From Actinomycetes bacterium (lineage in GTDB: Bacteria > Actinomycetota > Acidimicrobiia > Acidimicrobiales > Palsa-688): DNA of 14,546 bases. The stretch's first letter is position 1. Each line of letters opens with the position of its first letter. The stretch lies in NCBI GenBank assembly GCA_021827225.1, contig JAKAXG010000033.1, forward strand, positions 1 through 14,546, given 5' to 3'. Shown one piece after another: positions 13,061 to 14,546 of this stretch. The position numbers were made by a program, and so were the translations under genes. The notes beneath the pieces were generated by a model. It saw only the letters and a program-made list of their open reading frames with translations, did no database searches and had not been told where the DNA came from.

Positions 13061-14546
13061 CTAGGGCGTGGCGGCGGCCGCCGCCGGCCCCGCGGTGGTC
13101 CGGCCCGGTCCGGGATCGTTCTGGGCCGGCACCGGGCCGTTGCTCTGCGGCACCGGGTAGGCGGGGCCGTAGTCCCCCGTGCCGGCGAAGCCGAGAAGCA
13201 CGTTCTGTTCCACCACCGTGGGATCGCCCATGGAGGTGGGAGGCAGGGTCGGCACGGCCGTGACCGGCGACGCCAGGGTGGGAAGGGCGGCGGTCAGGTC
13301 GCCGACGGAGTCGTACCGCCACTTCGAGACGTGCAGGCCCCCGGGACCGACCAGCGCCCCCGGGGTGAGGAAGACGCTCTCGATCAGCTTGTGGGTGGAG
13401 ACGTGGTCGAAGGTGTCATGGCACACCCAGCCGCCGGCGCTGAACGGCGAGATGACCAGGGCGGGCACCCGGAAGCCGAGACCCACCGGCCCCAGCACCC
13501 CCGCCCAGTCGGCCGGGGGCCCACCGGCGGCGTTGGTCGGATCGGCGGTGGTGACGTACTCCCCGTCGAGCGGCCCGCCGGGCTGAGCACCGGCCGGCAG
13601 GCCGGCGAGGGAGGTGACGGTCGGGCCCGGGGTGGGCGGGGCCATGTGGTCGAAGAAGCCCCCGTTCTCGTCGTAGAGGACGAGGAACACGGTGGAGGCC
13701 CACACCTCGGGGTTCAGCACGAGGGTGTCGAGGATCTGCGCCACCAGGTACTCGCCGTACTCCGGAGGGGTGGCGGGATGCTCGCAGTTGGCCGCCGGGG
13801 GCATGATCCACGACACCTGGGGCAGGGTGCCGGCTGCGACGTCGGCGGCGAACTCCGCCGGGTACACCGGGCCCAGCCCGAGAGCGGCGTTCTGAGCCTG
13901 CGTGGGGGTCGAGGGGGTGGTGAAGCTCTTGAAGTAGTTGAGGACGTTGAACAGGGCGTTGGACGTGGGGTCCTGGTACACCTTCCAGCTGACGCCGTGC
14001 TCGGTGAGCAGCTCGGGGACGGTCGGCCACTGCAGGCTGCCGAGCATCTGCTCCCGGTTGGATACGTAGGTGGTGAGCACCGGGCCGCCCACGTCGCCGG
14101 AGTGGGCGCCCAGGCTTCCGCTCATCCACATCAGCCGGTTGGGGTCGGTCGGGCCGAGCACCGAGCAGTGGTAGCCGTCGCAGATGGTGAACGCTGACGC
14201 CACGGCCCGGTAGAACTGGAGCGAGTCGCCGGGCCGGTAGTAGCCCATGGTCTCTATGCCGATCGGGGCGCTGGACGGCCCGGGTTGGGGCAGACCGCCG
14301 GGGCCGGAGGAGTACTGGAGGGCGGCGGTGCCGTCGTTGCGCAGGTGCTGGACCACGAACTGGTCCATGGACCCGTCGTTCCAGGCCAGGTGCTGGGGTC
14401 CCCAGTCATGGGTGATGTCGTTGAGGGTCTGGCCGTTGGCGGTCGGCGGATCGCTCACCAGCTCGAACGGCCGCAGGTAGGAGTCACCGCCCACCTCCAA
14501 GAGGGGCTGCCCGTTGTACAGGGTCGTCTGGTCGAACACGGTGGAC
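13061..14546 (-). CDS. Phospholipase C/acid phosphatase family phosphoesterase (N-terminus outside window)
   Basis: The frame is open at the window edge, so about 495 residues of the C-terminal part are seen. Hallmarks of the bacterial phosphoesterase family that includes mycobacterial PlcA-D and AcpA are present: ITHDWGPQHLAWNDGSMDQF, a GYYRPGD...AFTICDGYHCSVLGPTDPNR stretch with MWMSG, and the metal-site loop LYDENGGFFDHMAPP, then VPALVISPFS. These enzymes hydrolyse phospholipids or phosphate esters outside the cytoplasm and usually carry a Tat signal, which would lie beyond the window along with the first metal-ligand loop. The tail after about GFAGTGDYGP is Pro/Ala-rich and probably disordered. 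The stop TAG is at 13061-13063. Substrate (phospholipid or other phosphodiester/monoester) is open. Confidence 0.9.
   Translation of the reverse strand, partial: STVFDQTTLYNGQPLLEVGGDSYLRPFELVSDPPTANGQTLNDITHDWGPQHLAWNDGSMDQFVVQHLRNDGTAALQYSSGPGGLPQPGPSSAPIGIETMGYYRPGDSLQFYRAVASAFTICDGYHCSVLGPTDPNRLMWMSGSLGAHSGDVGGPVLTTYVSNREQMLGSLQWPTVPELLTEHGVSWKVYQDPTSNALFNVLNYFKSFTTPSTPTQAQNAALGLGPVYPAEFAADVAAGTLPQVSWIMPPAANCEHPATPPEYGEYLVAQILDTLVLNPEVWASTVFLVLYDENGGFFDHMAPPTPGPTVTSLAGLPAGAQPGGPLDGEYVTTADPTNAAGGPPADWAGVLGPVGLGFRVPALVISPFSAGGWVCHDTFDHVSTHKLIESVFLTPGALVGPGGLHVSKWRYDSVGDLTAALPTLASPVTAVPTLPPTSMGDPTVVEQNVLLGFAGTGDYGPAYPVPQSNGPVPAQNDPGPGRTTAGPAAAAATP

Noticed and set aside
12581..14197. A 538-codon plus-strand open frame opposite the phosphoribosyltransferase and phospholipase genes
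   Set aside because: Repetitive Gly/Arg/His-rich product without motifs; the opposite strand carries recognised families across the whole span.

Overview
The window is a dense, high-GC stretch with frequent GTG and TTG starts, very short intergenic gaps (none above about 100 bp) and protein types typical of Actinomycetota: a GT-C/GT87-like membrane protein, a MGCGDTCP-type ArsC, a CadI/ArsI lyase and a mycobacterial-type phospholipase C. An actinobacterium, possibly of the Acidimicrobiia, is the best guess; the sequence alone does not fix the class. No tRNA, rRNA, CRISPR array, insertion sequence or phage gene was seen.

Layout. (1) Positions 2-2000, plus strand: the 3' end of a polytopic membrane protein, overlapping by 8 bp a GT87-like (GT-C fold) membrane glycosyltransferase. 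(2) 2067-2987, plus: a lipoprotein carrying an HNH-like EDH...N motif and a C-terminal beta-rich domain; its stop shares the tetranucleotide CTAG with the stop of the convergent arsC. (3) 2984-5464: an arsenic island. arsI (C-As lyase), acr3 (arsenite efflux) and arsC (arsenate reductase) form a minus-strand operon, divergent from arsR, with an inverted repeat and a good promoter in the shared 79-bp intergenic region. It should handle arsenate, arsenite and trivalent methylarsenicals. (4) 5565-6635, plus: an extended SDR (dihydroflavonol-reductase-like), convergent with the next block.

(5) 6689-12432, minus: the most interesting part, a five-gene apparent operon. In transcription order it holds a TetR repressor, a metallo-beta-lactamase-fold hydrolase of the alkylsulfatase type without the usual C-terminal SCP2-like domain, an MFS transporter with a large insert between its last two membrane segments, a small SRPBCC protein, and a formylglycine-type sulfatase (CMPSR motif). 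The tetR promoter (TTGACA, 17-bp spacer, TAAAGT) contains a perfect 7-4-7 palindrome and places the transcript start at or next to the GTG codon, which suggests leaderless, autoregulated expression. Two mechanistically unrelated sulfatase types, a transporter and a hydrophobic-ligand-binding protein under one repressor look like an uptake or export and desulfation module for an unknown sulfate ester.

(6) 12490-12533: an 8-bp tandem repeat, five units, that contains the stop codon of a phosphoribosyltransferase gene (12524-13033, minus). (7) 13061 to the window end, minus: a phospholipase C/acid phosphatase family protein, cut off at its N-terminus by the window edge.
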